Shown one piece after another: positions 1 through 9,200 of a DNA stretch of 64,000 nucleotides (positions within the stretch are counted from its first letter, which is position 1; every line of letters starts with the position of its first letter). A program made the position numbers and the translations under genes. Under the pieces are notes generated by a model. It saw only the letters and a list, made by a program, of their open reading frames with translations. It did no database searches and was not told where the DNA came from. Source of the stretch: Vibrio sp. MedPE-SWchi (GTDB lineage Bacteria > Pseudomonadota > Gammaproteobacteria > Enterobacterales > Vibrionaceae); NCBI GenBank assembly GCA_001874155.1, contig MPDB01000006.1:62001-126000 (forward strand), written 5' to 3'.

Positions 1-150
1 TCAGACTTCTTTGAGCTGACTGGTGACTATGCATTTAATAAGAACATCAATGCCTACCTTGCTTACTTGGTTAACAATCTCAAAGAAAGTTCAGTGGGTG
101 CCAATGACGCAGAAGACACATTACGCTTCGGTTTAAAATATTCGTTCTAA
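1..150 (+). CDS. ompU: Outer membrane porin, 3' end only (OmpU-like)
   Basis: The window opens inside a reading frame that runs without a stop to TAA at 148-150. The visible 49 residues alternate polar and hydrophobic residues as in outer-membrane beta strands, and the chain ends in ...RFGLKYSF. A terminal aromatic residue is the signal read by the BAM assembly machinery for porins. The fragment is too short to identify by itself. I call it OmpU because ompU sits beside dacB in V. cholerae as I remember it, which is inference from context. OmpU is the major general porin of vibrios and is normally ToxR-regulated. The start and promoter lie outside the window. Confidence 0.7.
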   Translation, partial: SDFFELTGDYAFNKNINAYLAYLVNNLKESSVGANDAEDTLRFGLKYSF

Positions 151-167
151 ATTCATTTAGTGAAATC

Positions 168-195
168 AAAGGTCTGACAAATGTCGGACCTTTTT
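168..195 (+). terminator. Rho-independent terminator of the porin gene
   Basis: An 8-bp stem, GGTCTGAC/GTCGGACC with one G-T pair and loop AAAT, is followed directly by TTTTT. It lies 18 nt after the porin stop codon. Confidence 0.85.
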
Positions 196-276
196 CATAT
201 CCACACGATATACCCTTTGCCATATCTAGATCGCTCTTTATACTCAATCCATACACTCTTTTAGGATTCGACATAG

Positions 277-1737
277 ATGATATTCTCTGCAGTGTCTCAA
301 CACAGTAAAACCCTCACTCATCTATTAACAACGGCTTTATTACTGACTAGCACATCGGTATACAGCTATGAGCAAACCCAGCTTCTCCCCCAAGGCAGCA
401 GAAACAGCTTGGTGCTGGAAAGCCTGAGTAGCCCGAAAGCAACATCACTCGCTGAACATACCGAGCAGTTTTTCCCTCCGGCCAGTACGCTAAAACTGGT
501 TACCGCGCTTGCCGCCAAATTGGAGCTTGGTGATGAATTCCATTTTCAAACCTCGATCTTTGAAGAGAACAATGATGTCGTCATCGAGTTTACGGGGGAT
601 CCGACTCTTACGACTCCTGATCTAAAGCAACTTCTGCAAGCGGCCAAGAAGCAAGGTAAGTCGACCATCAAGGGCGATATATGGTTAGACGATTCCAGCT
701 TTACAGGCTACGAACGAGCGGTAGGTTGGCCTTGGGATATACTCGGCGTTTGTTACAGCGCTCCGGCAAGTGCCATTACCCTTGATGAAAACTGCGTACA
801 AGCTTCTATCTATACATTGGATAATGGAAAGACCCGAGTGTACGTCCCAGAGCAATACCCAATTCACGTATCAACTAAGGCACGTACCGTAAGTCAAATT
901 GAGCAGGAAGGAAGCCAATGTGACTTAGAGCTGACGACAGAAAACAACAATCAATATCAGCTCAATGGTTGTTTAGTTGAACGCAGTAAACCACTACCTC
1001 TTAAGTTTGCAGTGCAAAATCCAACTCAATACACAACACGTATGGTTTACACGCTATTGAACCAACTTGGTATCGAGCTTAAAGGCTCGGTTAAAATAGG
1101 ATTACCTCCCTCTTTTGAACAACGCTCCACAACCTTACTAGCAAAGCACGAGTCTGATAAGTTGCCAGAGCTGCTCGATACAATGCTAAAAAAATCCGAT
1201 AATCTTATTGCCGACAATCTAACTAAAACGTTAGGCAAGCACTTCTTTCATCAAGCTGGCAGCTTTAAAAATGGCACCTTAGCCATGAAGCATATCATTT
1301 TGGCTAACACAGGCATCGACCTCGAAAATTCGCAGTTAGCAGATGGATCAGGGTTATCTCGCAACAACCGTTTCACAAGCCAAGATATGGCTGACATATT
1401 GCGTTATATCTGGAAGAACGATACAGACTTAAACATTATCGAACTCATGCCAACCTCCGGAACAAATGGCACATTGAAATACCGTCGAAGCATGCGAAAA
1501 TCGCCTATCAAAGGGCAGATCATCGCGAAAAGTGGTTCACTCTATGGTAGCTATAATATGGCTGGATATGGGCTCAATCAAAAAGGTGAGCCAAACTCAC
1601 TCTTTGTTCAATTTGTCTCTGATTACCACCCAATAAAAAGGAGCAATGACAAACCCGTCATTGCTCCCATTACTCATTTTGAAACGCTCTTTTATCAAGA
1701 TGTCATCACGTTCAGTCAGATGCTCTCTAATCAATAA
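277..1737 (+). CDS. dacB: D-alanyl-D-alanine carboxypeptidase/endopeptidase, PBP4 family (S13)
   Basis: A 486-residue periplasmic penicillin-binding protein that trims pentapeptide stems and cuts DD-crosslinks in peptidoglycan. It has an N-terminal signal sequence (hydrophobic stretch about residues 14-29, likely cleaved near VYS-YEQ). The three active-site motifs of the S13 family are in order: SxxK as STLK (Ser70 nucleophile), SxN as SDN in KKSDNLIADN, and KTG-like KSG in AKSGSLYGSYN. Length and the large insert between the first two motifs fit PBP4. An AGGA lies about 10 nt upstream of the ATG. It is transcribed toward mgtE, and the two genes converge with only 38 nt between stops. Family assignment is firm. 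The division between carboxypeptidase and endopeptidase activity cannot be read from sequence. Confidence 0.95.
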   Translation: MIFSAVSQHSKTLTHLLTTALLLTSTSVYSYEQTQLLPQGSRNSLVLESLSSPKATSLAEHTEQFFPPASTLKLVTALAAKLELGDEFHFQTSIFEENNDVVIEFTGDPTLTTPDLKQLLQAAKKQGKSTIKGDIWLDDSSFTGYERAVGWPWDILGVCYSAPASAITLDENCVQASIYTLDNGKTRVYVPEQYPIHVSTKARTVSQIEQEGSQCDLELTTENNNQYQLNGCLVERSKPLPLKFAVQNPTQYTTRMVYTLLNQLGIELKGSVKIGLPPSFEQRSTTLLAKHESDKLPELLDTMLKKSDNLIADNLTKTLGKHFFHQAGSFKNGTLAMKHIILANTGIDLENSQLADGSGLSRNNRFTSQDMADILRYIWKNDTDLNIIELMPTSGTNGTLKYRRSMRKSPIKGQIIAKSGSLYGSYNMAGYGLNQKGEPNSLFVQFVSDYHPIKRSNDKPVIAPITHFETLFYQDVITFSQMLSNQ

Positions 1738-1754
1738 ACTTAAGCGAACGATAT

Positions 1755-1793
1755 TTCCTAGGCGTTTGGCTACGTTTAGCTGATCCCTAGGAA
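1755..1793. terminator. Inverted repeat between convergent dacB and mgtE
   Basis: TTCCTAGG and CCTAGGAA flank the mgtE stop codon with a 23-nt loop. The repeat sits between two convergent genes, where a shared terminator is expected, but there is no T-run on either side, so termination is only a guess. Confidence 0.3.
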
Positions 1794-2621
1794 GTAGTTT
1801 ACAACCGTAAAGTAGATCCACATCCCTGAGATATCGACTATCGAAGCAAGGACTGGGCTCACCAATACTGCAGGATCAAGCTTTACTGCTCTAGCAAGAA
1901 TCGGTAACACGCCACCAAGTGTGGTCGAAATCGTCACCTGAATAAACAACGCCACCGCGATGGCCAGTGCGATAAGGTTGATATCAAACCCACCTGCTGA
2001 CGACGAATCACTAAAGAGCAATATTCTACCGATCATCACAATAGAAATGGCCAGAGCTAGACAAACCGCAACTCGACTCTCTTTCCACAGAACCGCAAGC
2101 CACTGCCGCTTTTTAAGCTCTCCGGTCGCCAATGCTCTTATCACCAGTGTGGCAGCTTGTGTTCCTGTATTACCACCTGCCGCCGCGATCACTGGCATAT
2201 AGATGGCTAATAACACTAACTGACTTAAAGTATCTTCATATTGCGCAATGATTAAACCCGACACGATACCAAGCAATGCTAGAGCGATAATCCAGCCGAT
2301 ACGTTGCTTAACATGCTCTAGCACACTGGTCGTCAGGTACCCATCGGCAGTCTCAACCTCAGAATGAATGATCCCTAGCTGGTGCGCAAAATGTCGTGTT
2401 CTTTTGTCATGCCCTTGCGCTTCTAGCAAGCTAATGATCTGCTGAACATACCCCACCGAACAGTGGTGTAAGATTCCAACAGCCTCTTCAATTGGCATAA
2501 CCGTCAATAGGTGTAATTGTTTCTCTTGGTCGTACTGTAAAAACGCATTACGCGCAGCACCGATCTCTTCTTCCGAAAAGTTAGGTGTATTTTCAATGTA
2601 AGTATTGCTCATTACCGTCAT
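1776..2621 (-). CDS. MgtE-type Mg2+ transporter, short form lacking CBS domains
   Basis: The C-terminal part (about residues 110-280) is the MgtE/SLC41 membrane domain, with about five hydrophobic helices and the conserved pore segment MPVIAAAGGNTGTQAATL. Such transporters carry Mg2+ down its gradient into the cell. About 100 residues before it resemble a shortened MgtE N domain (PIEEAVGILHHCSVGYVQQI). A usual MgtE has about 450 residues, with a superhelical N domain and two CBS domains that sense cytosolic Mg2+ and close the pore. Here N domain and pore are joined directly and no CBS domain is present. I start at the ATG at 2621 (MTVMSNTY), which has GGGAG 7 nt upstream, rather than the longer track ORF. 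The gene has a structured leader (see 2823-2900). Transport of another divalent ion such as Co2+ cannot be excluded. Confidence 0.82.
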   Translation of the reverse strand: MTVMSNTYIENTPNFSEEEIGAARNAFLQYDQEKQLHLLTVMPIEEAVGILHHCSVGYVQQIISLLEAQGHDKRTRHFAHQLGIIHSEVETADGYLTTSVLEHVKQRIGWIIALALLGIVSGLIIAQYEDTLSQLVLLAIYMPVIAAAGGNTGTQAATLVIRALATGELKKRQWLAVLWKESRVAVCLALAISIVMIGRILLFSDSSSAGGFDINLIALAIAVALFIQVTISTTLGGVLPILARAVKLDPAVLVSPVLASIVDISGMWIYFTVVNYFLGIS

Positions 2622-2822
2622 GGCGAATCTCCCGATTGGCAAAGGTAACGACCATCACGCATAAGCGTTTAGAGCGACAAAATAACCATTCAAAACAAAT
2701 GACGACTTTGTAAGTATCGCAACAAACCCTACAACTAAATTAGTCGTAAGCTTATGGTGTCTAGAAAGAAATGGAGAAAAAAGAGGGAAAGTTGAAACAT
2801 GCCCTACCACAAAGGTAGGAGC

Positions 2823-2900
2823 GGAGATCGCCAATACCGAAGCGGTTATTTTTCTCCCTTCATACTAGGAGGATGGTCGGTATTGTTCATAGTTATCTCC
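2823..2900 (-). promoter_or_regulatory. Candidate mgtE leader RNA: hairpin hiding a leader-ORF ribosome-binding site
   Basis: On the minus-strand transcript, GGAGAT (2900-2895), which is the ribosome-binding site of the leader ORF, pairs with ATCTCC (2828-2823). CAATACCGA (2885-2877, codons 2-5 of the ORF) pairs with TCGGTATTG (2840-2832). This gives 6 bp plus 9 bp, separated by an internal loop that holds the ATG. The sequence TCGGTATT can instead pair with AATAACCG at the leader stop codon, so two mutually exclusive folds exist. It does not look like the M-box or ykoK riboswitch. The pairing is read directly from the sequence. A Mg2+-sensing role is inference from the downstream gene. Confidence 0.55.
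2846..2890 (-). CDS. Putative 14-residue leader peptide of mgtE
   Basis: An ATG with GGAG 6 nt upstream opens 14 codons, MNNTDHPPSMKGEK, then TAA. It lies about 225 nt before mgtE on the same strand and is not in the ORF track. Its start and ribosome-binding site are inside the hairpin described at 2823-2900, so translation and folding must compete. Asp followed by a Pro pair recalls the leader peptides of enterobacterial mgtA (MgtL), where acidic and proline codons destabilise ribosomes at low Mg2+ and change transcription of the downstream gene. That mechanism is known for enterobacteria. Extending it here is inference. The ORF is short enough to be chance, but the site, the structure and the neighbour together make it credible. 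Confidence 0.5.
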   Translation of the reverse strand: MNNTDHPPSMKGEK

Positions 2901-3049
2901 GAATAAACTGCTGTAATAGCAGCGCGCGCATACTAACAAATCTAAAAGATCAGATCAGCTAAATTTTGCTTAAATAAATTAAAAATTTGCCATTCTCAAT
3001 TCTCTCAACCAATAATCAATATATAACAATAAAATCAGCTGGGTGATGA

Positions 3050-3466
3050 ATGAATAACCATGGGAAATGTCGTCCATTTTCAAAACAATACATCAAACGT
3101 AAAGGCCACCTGTGTGTGGGATGGACCTGCGTCATTTTAGGTTCCATTGGAATAACGGTCCCCCTACTCCCAACGGTTCCCTTCATTTTGTTGGCTCTGT
3201 ACTGCTTTGGTGTCGCCTCTCCAAAGTTTCAACAATGGCTTCTTGAACATCCTCGATTAGGCCCATTAGCAAGACGATTAAAAGACAAAAAAGGGCTAAC
3301 AATAAAAGAAAAGACTCAATCTCTTATCCTGATATGGCTTTCGATGGGAGGAGTACTCTATTTCATTGCTTATGGCACGCATTGGCAATACGCCATCATC
3401 TCTCTACTATTGTTTGAAACTTGGTTTATCTTACGCTTTAAAACGCACATAAAAAAAGCGCCCTAA
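3050..3466 (+). CDS. DUF454 (YbaN-type) inner membrane protein
   Basis: A 138-residue protein with an N-terminal basic stretch, a hydrophobic hairpin (about residues 22-55, GWTCVILGSIGITVPLLPTVPFILLALYCF) and two more hydrophobic segments near the C terminus. The motif with LPTVPFILLA, followed by a cytoplasmic loop rich in Lys/Arg, is typical of DUF454/YbaN. The family has no established function. It stands alone, divergent from mgtE. Its stop codon lies in the loop of the tyrS terminator. GGGTGATGA precedes the ATG. Confidence 0.85.
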   Translation: MNNHGKCRPFSKQYIKRKGHLCVGWTCVILGSIGITVPLLPTVPFILLALYCFGVASPKFQQWLLEHPRLGPLARRLKDKKGLTIKEKTQSLILIWLSMGGVLYFIAYGTHWQYAIISLLLFETWFILRFKTHIKKAP

Positions 3467-3473
3467 GGCGCTT
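3451..3473 (-). terminator. tyrS terminator overlapping the DUF454 stop codon
   Basis: AAGCGCC and GGCGCTT form a 7-bp stem with loop CTAA. Read on the minus strand it is followed by seven T, so it terminates tyrS well. On the plus strand the tail is weak (CTTATCTTT). The TAA of the plus-strand gene is in the loop. Confidence 0.85.
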
Positions 3474-3495
3474 CTTATCTTTCATCGGCAATTAA

Positions 3496-4683
3496 TTATG
3501 CAATGGTAATACGTGCAAACTTACGCTTACCAACTTGGAATACATACGTTCCCGCTTCTGGTGTAAATTTCGCGTCTGCTACTTTTTCACCTTCAATCTT
3601 CGCTGCGCCTTGCTTCACCATACGCATCGCTTCAGACGTTGACGTACAAAGGCCAGCTTCTTTAAGGAGATTGCTGACAGGTAAACCGGCATCAAACGTA
3701 AACTCAGGCATTTCATCAGGAATTTGATTCTTAGCAAAGCGGTTAACGAATTCTTGCTCTGCTGCGTCAGCATCAGCTTCAGAGTGGAAACGCGCAATGA
3801 TCTCTTTTGCTAAAAGTACTTTAACATCGCGAGGGTTCTTACCCGCTTCAACGTCAGCTTTAAACTGCGCAATCTCTTCTAGTGGACGGAAAGAGAGCAG
3901 CTCATAGTAGCTCCACATCAATACATCAGAGATAGACATGATCTTACCGAACATCTCACTTGGTGCATCACTCACACCAATGTAGTTGTGCGCCGACTTA
4001 GACATCTTCTTCTCGCCATCTAGGCCAACAAGCAGAGGCATCGTCAATACTACTTGAGGTTTCTGGCCATGGCTTTTCTGCAGCTCACGTCCCATCAGTA
4101 GATTGAATTTCTGATCGGTACCGCCTAGCTCAACATCCGTTTCCATCGCAACGGAATCGTAACCTTGTAGAAGTGGGTACATAAACTCATGAATAGCAAT
4201 CGGCTGACCACCAGCATAACGCTTTTTAAAATCATCGCGCTCAAGCATACGAGCAACCGTTGAGTTCGATGCAAGACGGATCATGCCTTCAGCACCCAGA
4301 TCAGATAACCACTCTGAGTTAAACTGAATCTTAGTCTTAGCAGGGTCTAGAATTTTGAATACTTGCTCTTTATACGTTTCCGCATTGCGAAGTACGTCTT
4401 CACGGGTCAATGGTGGACGCGTCGTATTTTTACCTGTTGGGTCACCCACCATGCCAGTGAAGTCACCAATAAGGAATGTCACATCGTGGCCTAATTCTTG
4501 GAAAGCACGAAGCTTATTCAAGATAACTGTATGGCCTAGGTGGATATCAGGAGCCGTTGGATCGGCGCCTAGCTTAATTCTTAGAGGTCGGTTCTCTTTT
4601 AGCTTCGCAATGAGCTCTTCTTCTGGAATTAATTCGTCAACACCACGTTTAATCTCTGCCAATGCAGCTTCGATACTCGCCAT
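3496..4683 (-). CDS. tyrS: Tyrosine-tRNA ligase
   Basis: A 395-residue class I aminoacyl-tRNA synthetase that charges tRNA-Tyr in the cytoplasm. The HIGH-type motif is HLGH (in [11 protein letters not shown]) and the KMSKS loop is KKMSKSAHN. The C terminus from about residue 330 ([23 protein letters not shown]) is an S4-like RNA-binding domain. At 395 residues it belongs to the shorter TyrS group found in Haemophilus and vibrios rather than the 424-residue E. coli type. It is divergent from the M23 peptidase gene with 129 nt between them. Assignment is firm. Confidence 0.96.
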   Translation of the reverse strand: MASIEAALAEIKRGVDELIPEEELIAKLKENRPLRIKLGADPTAPDIHLGHTVILNKLRAFQELGHDVTFLIGDFTGMVGDPTGKNTTRPPLTREDVLRNAETYKEQVFKILDPAKTKIQFNSEWLSDLGAEGMIRLASNSTVARMLERDDFKKRYAGGQPIAIHEFMYPLLQGYDSVAMETDVELGGTDQKFNLLMGRELQKSHGQKPQVVLTMPLLVGLDGEKKMSKSAHNYIGVSDAPSEMFGKIMSISDVLMWSYYELLSFRPLEEIAQFKADVEAGKNPRDVKVLLAKEIIARFHSEADADAAEQEFVNRFAKNQIPDEMPEFTFDAGLPVSNLLKEAGLCTSTSEAMRMVKQGAAKIEGEKVADAKFTPEAGTYVFQVGKRKFARITIA

Positions 4684-4812
4684 TCTTGTTCACTCCCACA
4701 GATTTGGCAAAAATTTTATAGTTTGCCATCTTACTCGAATAGCGATGTTTTTTGAAACCAGTTAGACTAAACGGCTAGCTATTTTATTAACTTTTATAGA
4801 ACGAACGCTAAA

Positions 4813-6105
4813 ATGCTGTCTATTTTTAATCGTCTACCTTGGGTTCACCGTGCACTTATTGCCTTTTTTAGCGCAATAATTACCATCGCACTCTTTTTTC
4901 TTCCGGACCCAAAAGATCTACGCCAAGAAAAAAGTACTTATGAGATAGGTCGACACTACCCATTGACGATCAATGCTGAAGCACTCTCTCCTGGAACGTC
5001 CATCTCTCCTCTTGCAGGATTACGTTGGGAAAAACACACCATAGGGTCTGGCGAAAGCGCAGCCATTCTATTCCAGCGATTAGGACTGTCTTCGCGTTTG
5101 CTTTATCAGCTGACGACCACCAATGACGACATAAAAAATCAGCTCACACGCATAAAGCCTGGCGATGTCTTCCAATTTGGATTCAATGAAAATAATGAGT
5201 TGATCCAATTGAAGCGCAAACTCAGTGCCTATGAAACATTTGTTATCTCTCGAACCAGTGACGGCTTTGATTCCACGCTTGATAAGAAAGAGCTTCAATA
5301 TCAATACAATTACGCGGAAGCGGAGATCACCTCTAACTTCTGGAATGCAGGGATGAATGCGGGGTTAACCGCAAATCAAATAATGGAACTTGCAGGTATT
5401 TTTGGCTGGGATATTGATTTTGCTCTCGATATACGAAGTGGCGACCAATTCAAAATGCTATATCAAGAGCAAGTGGTCGAAGGTGAAGTTATCGGGCGCG
5501 GCAAAATCATCGCTGCTATCTTTAGCAACCAAGGCGATACCTTTACCGCTATATTGGATGACAATACAGGCAATTACTTCGATGAGAACGGACGCGCAAT
5601 GAAGAAAGCCTTCCTACGTTCTCCGGTCGATTTTAGACGTGTTACCTCTAACTTTAACCCAACTCGACGCCACCCAGTGACAGGAAAAGTCAGGGCTCAC
5701 CGAGGCACAGATTACGCCGCCCCTGTTGGAACGCCTATCTGGGCAGCCGGTGATGGTATCGTTCAGAAGTCGAGTTACAACCAATTCAACGGAAACTATG
5801 TCTTCATTCGTCACAGCAACACGTATATCACCAAGTATCTTCACCTAAACAAGCGCAAGGTTAAGACTGGTGATCGCGTTAAACAAGGGCAAACCATAGG
5901 TACTCTTGGTGGAACGGGGCGTGTCACTGGCCCGCACTTACACTATGAATTCCTTGTTAACGGAGTACATAAGAACGCTCGAACGGTGAAGTTGCCCCAA
6001 TCAAAATCTTTGAAAGGCCAAGCTAAAGAGACATTTATTGCGAACTCTAAGATACGATTAGCCAGACTCGATCGATACAGTGAACTGCTCTACGCAAAAC
6101 CGTAG
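4813..6105 (+). CDS. M23 (LytM) family murein DD-endopeptidase, Shy/MepM-like
   Basis: A 430-residue envelope protein. One membrane anchor or signal sequence lies at about residues 14-30. An OapA/LysM-like region follows (about 75-155, HTIGSGESAAILFQRLGLSS). The C-terminal zinc peptidase domain (about 280-400) shows HRGTDYAAPVGTP (His and Asp ligands) and HLHYEF (HxH motif). These enzymes cut the peptide crosslinks of peptidoglycan to let the wall expand. V. cholerae has three such proteins (ShyA, B, C), and this locus likely corresponds to one of them, though I do not assign which. All metal ligands are present, so it should be an active enzyme and not an EnvC/NlpD-type activator. It ends before a strong terminator. 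Confidence 0.88.
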   Translation: MLSIFNRLPWVHRALIAFFSAIITIALFFLPDPKDLRQEKSTYEIGRHYPLTINAEALSPGTSISPLAGLRWEKHTIGSGESAAILFQRLGLSSRLLYQLTTTNDDIKNQLTRIKPGDVFQFGFNENNELIQLKRKLSAYETFVISRTSDGFDSTLDKKELQYQYNYAEAEITSNFWNAGMNAGLTANQIMELAGIFGWDIDFALDIRSGDQFKMLYQEQVVEGEVIGRGKIIAAIFSNQGDTFTAILDDNTGNYFDENGRAMKKAFLRSPVDFRRVTSNFNPTRRHPVTGKVRAHRGTDYAAPVGTPIWAAGDGIVQKSSYNQFNGNYVFIRHSNTYITKYLHLNKRKVKTGDRVKQGQTIGTLGGTGRVTGPHLHYEFLVNGVHKNARTVKLPQSKSLKGQAKETFIANSKIRLARLDRYSELLYAKP

Positions 6106-6205
6106 GCTGACCTTGATGCCTCAACTAGAAAGCAGTTGGATAAACAGACGCATTAACAGCATCAGATACACAAACAGCTGAGATGACCAACATAGCGTAT
6201 CTTAT

Positions 6206-6235
6206 AAAAAAGCCCATCGATTGATGGGCTTTTTT
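6206..6235. terminator. Bidirectional terminator between the M23 gene and the RND pump
   Basis: An 8-bp stem, AGCCCATC/GATGGGCT with loop GATT, is flanked by six A on the left and six T on the right. It therefore works for the plus-strand peptidase gene and the minus-strand pump gene. Confidence 0.88.
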
Positions 6236-6272
6236 CATTTCAAGGCGTGTAACTGAGTCACTTCAACGGACA

Positions 6273-9200
6273 TTAAGATGCACTGACTTCATCCATTTTC
6301 TCGTCAGAAACACTCTCTTCCAGTTTGTGCTTTTTCCCCAGCATCAATAAACATGGTGTCAACACCAGCGTGAGGACGGTTGCGAACGCCAAACCACCAG
6401 CGACCGCAGTTGCTAGCTGAGACCACCACTGCGTACTCGGAGCACCAAATTCAACCTTCTGATTAATAAGGTCTACATTCATCTCCAATACCATTGGCAG
6501 CAAACCCAAAATGGTTGTCACCGTCGTCAGTAGAACAGGACGCAAACGCTGAACACCCGTTCTTAAAATCGCCTCTTGTCGACTTAAACCGCGCTTAACC
6601 AGCTGGTTGAAGGTATCGATCAATACGATGTTGTTATTCACCACGATACCAGCAAGCGCAATCACACCAATCCCTGACATAACAATGCCAAACGGCTTCT
6701 GGAATATCAGTAAACCGGCAAAGACACCAACCGTTGAAAACAGCACGGCACTCAATATCAAAAAGGCCTGATAGAAACTATTGAACTGAGTCACCAGAAT
6801 CAACGCCATGACCGCCAACGCCACCATAAAGGCACTTTGTAAAAAGGCTGATGATTCGTCTTGCTCCTCATTCTGACCACGAATTTTAAATTCAACCCCA
6901 TTCGGTAGGCCTAACTCGCTAATCGCCTGTTGAATATTGGGTAATTCGAGCGCTAAGTTATAGCCCTCACCAATGTCGGCCATAATATTGATGACTCGAT
7001 GTCCATCAATCCGTCGAATGGTATCTTGCTTATGATCAGGAACAATCTGAGCGAAGTTTGTAATTGGCACCAAACCCGCTGCGGTTTTTACCCTGAGCTG
7101 GTCAAATCGACCAATATCACGCTTGTCTTCTGGGTAACGAACAAGAATATCGACCTCTTCATTGGCATCGTCCGGCAGATAGTCACCAATTTTCAATCCG
7201 TTAGTCACGAACTGAACGGTATTGCCCACTAAGGTAGCATCGGCCGCAAAACGTGAGGCATCATCTCGTCGAATGTCGATTCGCCAATCAATCCCCTCTT
7301 TACTCGAGGTATCACTAATATTGGTAAATGCAGGGTTGTTGTCTGCCCAATGACGCACCATTTTCGCTGCAGCATCTAGGTTATCAGGGATACGAGCCGA
7401 CATTTCAATCACGAGATCATGCTCAACCGGTGGACCTGCATCTGGAAACTTGTATTCGATCTCCACGCCAGCAAATTTATCGGTCGTCAGCTTCAGCTCT
7501 TCAATGATGTCTTTAACACGACGTCGATACTGCCAATCCACAGGGGTAATCTGAATTTGCCCAATTTCTTCACTGCCACCCGTTTTGGTATAAATACTCT
7601 CAAACTCGTCATGGCCCAGCATCACGGTTTCAATCTCTTTCATAATGACATCTTTTTCATTAATAGAGAGATCGCCAAATGAGCGCACTTTCACGGTAAA
7701 GAATGGGGGATCAACTTCGGGGAAGAACTCTGCCCCTAATCCAGCTTTTGAATAGGTAATACCAACACCCACTGAAATTAAAATAGCACCGAGTAAAATC
7801 TTTAACGGGTGCTTAATTGCAACCGCTAAGGTTTGGTAATAAACCTTTGTCAGCCCTTCTGCTTTTTCAAAGTTACCATCATGCAATGCCACCATTTTTG
7901 CACGGCTCGCACTGGTCACATTTTGTGGCTTGCCAATCAAACCGCCTAGCACAGGGACAAACAACAGCGCCATCACCAGTGAAGCCGCCAGCGTCGCAAT
8001 CAAAGTCAACGGCAAATACTTCATAAACTCACCGGTAATACCAGGCCAGAATAGCAGTGGAGCAAAAGCTGCTAATGTCGTTGCTGTTGAAGCAATAATA
8101 GGCCAAGCCATGCGCTTAGCTGCATCTCGGTATGCCTGTCTTCGTGGTGTTCCTTCCTGCATTCGCCTATCGGCAAACTCTGTTACAACAATGGCTCCGT
8201 CAACGAGCATACCAACGGCCATTATCAACGAGAAAAGGACAACAATGTTGACCGTCAAACCAAACAGAGACAACACTAACAGGCCGGTTAAGAATGACCC
8301 TGGAATGGAGATCCCAACAAGCAGTGCCGTTCGAACCCCTAAGATCGCAATGATCACGATGACGACCAATATGATAGCGGACAAGATGTTGTTCTGAAGA
8401 TCGTTAAGCATTTGCTTAACATCTTTCGATTGATCCCAAGTGTATTTGACCAATAAATTGTTTGGCCACTCTGGACGTTTTTGTGCTTCCGCAAGAACCG
8501 CCTTAACAAGTGCAACGGTATCAATGATATTTTCGCCAGCACGCTTTTTCACATCTAAAACAACGGCTGACTTGCCATCTAAGCGGGCGAAACTCTCTGG
8601 ATCTCGAAAAGCACGTCTAACCGTCGCAACATCACCAAAGGTGATCACTTGCTTACCGTCAACTTTAACGGGTAGCTCTAGTACATCCTTTAAAGAGTCA
8701 AAGACGGAAGGGACTTTTACCGAGAATCGACCATAGCCCGTGTCAACAAAACCTGCGGCAACCACTTTATTATTCAGCGCTATCAGGTTGTAAATATCCG
8801 CTTGATCTAAGCCATAGCTTTCCATCAAGAGTGGATCAACGATGATTTCAACAATATCATCACGATCGCCCGCGATATCGACCTCAAGTACTTGGCGATA
8901 GCTTTCGAGTTTGTCGCGTATCTGGCGGCTTATTTGAACGATTGTCCGTTCAGGCACTGTCCCGTACAGCACGACTGACAACGCCGGCTCTTCCGACGCG
9001 AGTGTTACTTCATTAACCGTCGGTTCATCACTGTCAGCCGGTAGTTTAGGTTTTGCAAGATCCACGGCATCGCGGACATCGGCCATTGCCTTGCCTAAAT
9101 CAGCACCGACATTAAATTCAAGCGTGACTGAGCCATGACCTTCTGACGCCACCGAGGTCATCTCTTTAACGCCTTCGATCGCTCGCAACTCTTGCTCTAT

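Larger units (their letters stand above)
2622..3049. other. Long divergent leader region between mgtE and the DUF454 gene
   Basis: This 428-nt stretch holds no long gene. On the minus strand it carries the mgtE leader: the 14-codon ORF, its overlapping hairpin, and a further 6-bp stem (CCTACC at 2803-2808 with GGTAGG at 2814-2819). A pyrimidine-rich run (CCCTCTTTTTTCTCC on the minus strand) follows that last stem. The remaining part, 2901-3049, is AT-rich and must hold promoters for both directions. I could not pick -35/-10 pairs with confidence. Confidence 0.6.

Noticed and set aside
2622-2900. M-box (ykoK) Mg2+ riboswitch upstream of mgtE
   Set aside because: The conserved M-box core sequences are not present; the structure seen is a leader-ORF hairpin instead.
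4355-4765. 136-aa plus-strand ORF over the 5' end of tyrS
   Set aside because: Lies antisense to the HIGH-motif region of tyrS and has no recognisable features.
7930-8397. 155-aa plus-strand ORF inside the RND pump gene
   Set aside because: Antisense shadow of a well-conserved coding region; no ribosome-binding site and Ser/Thr/Ala-rich low-complexity composition.
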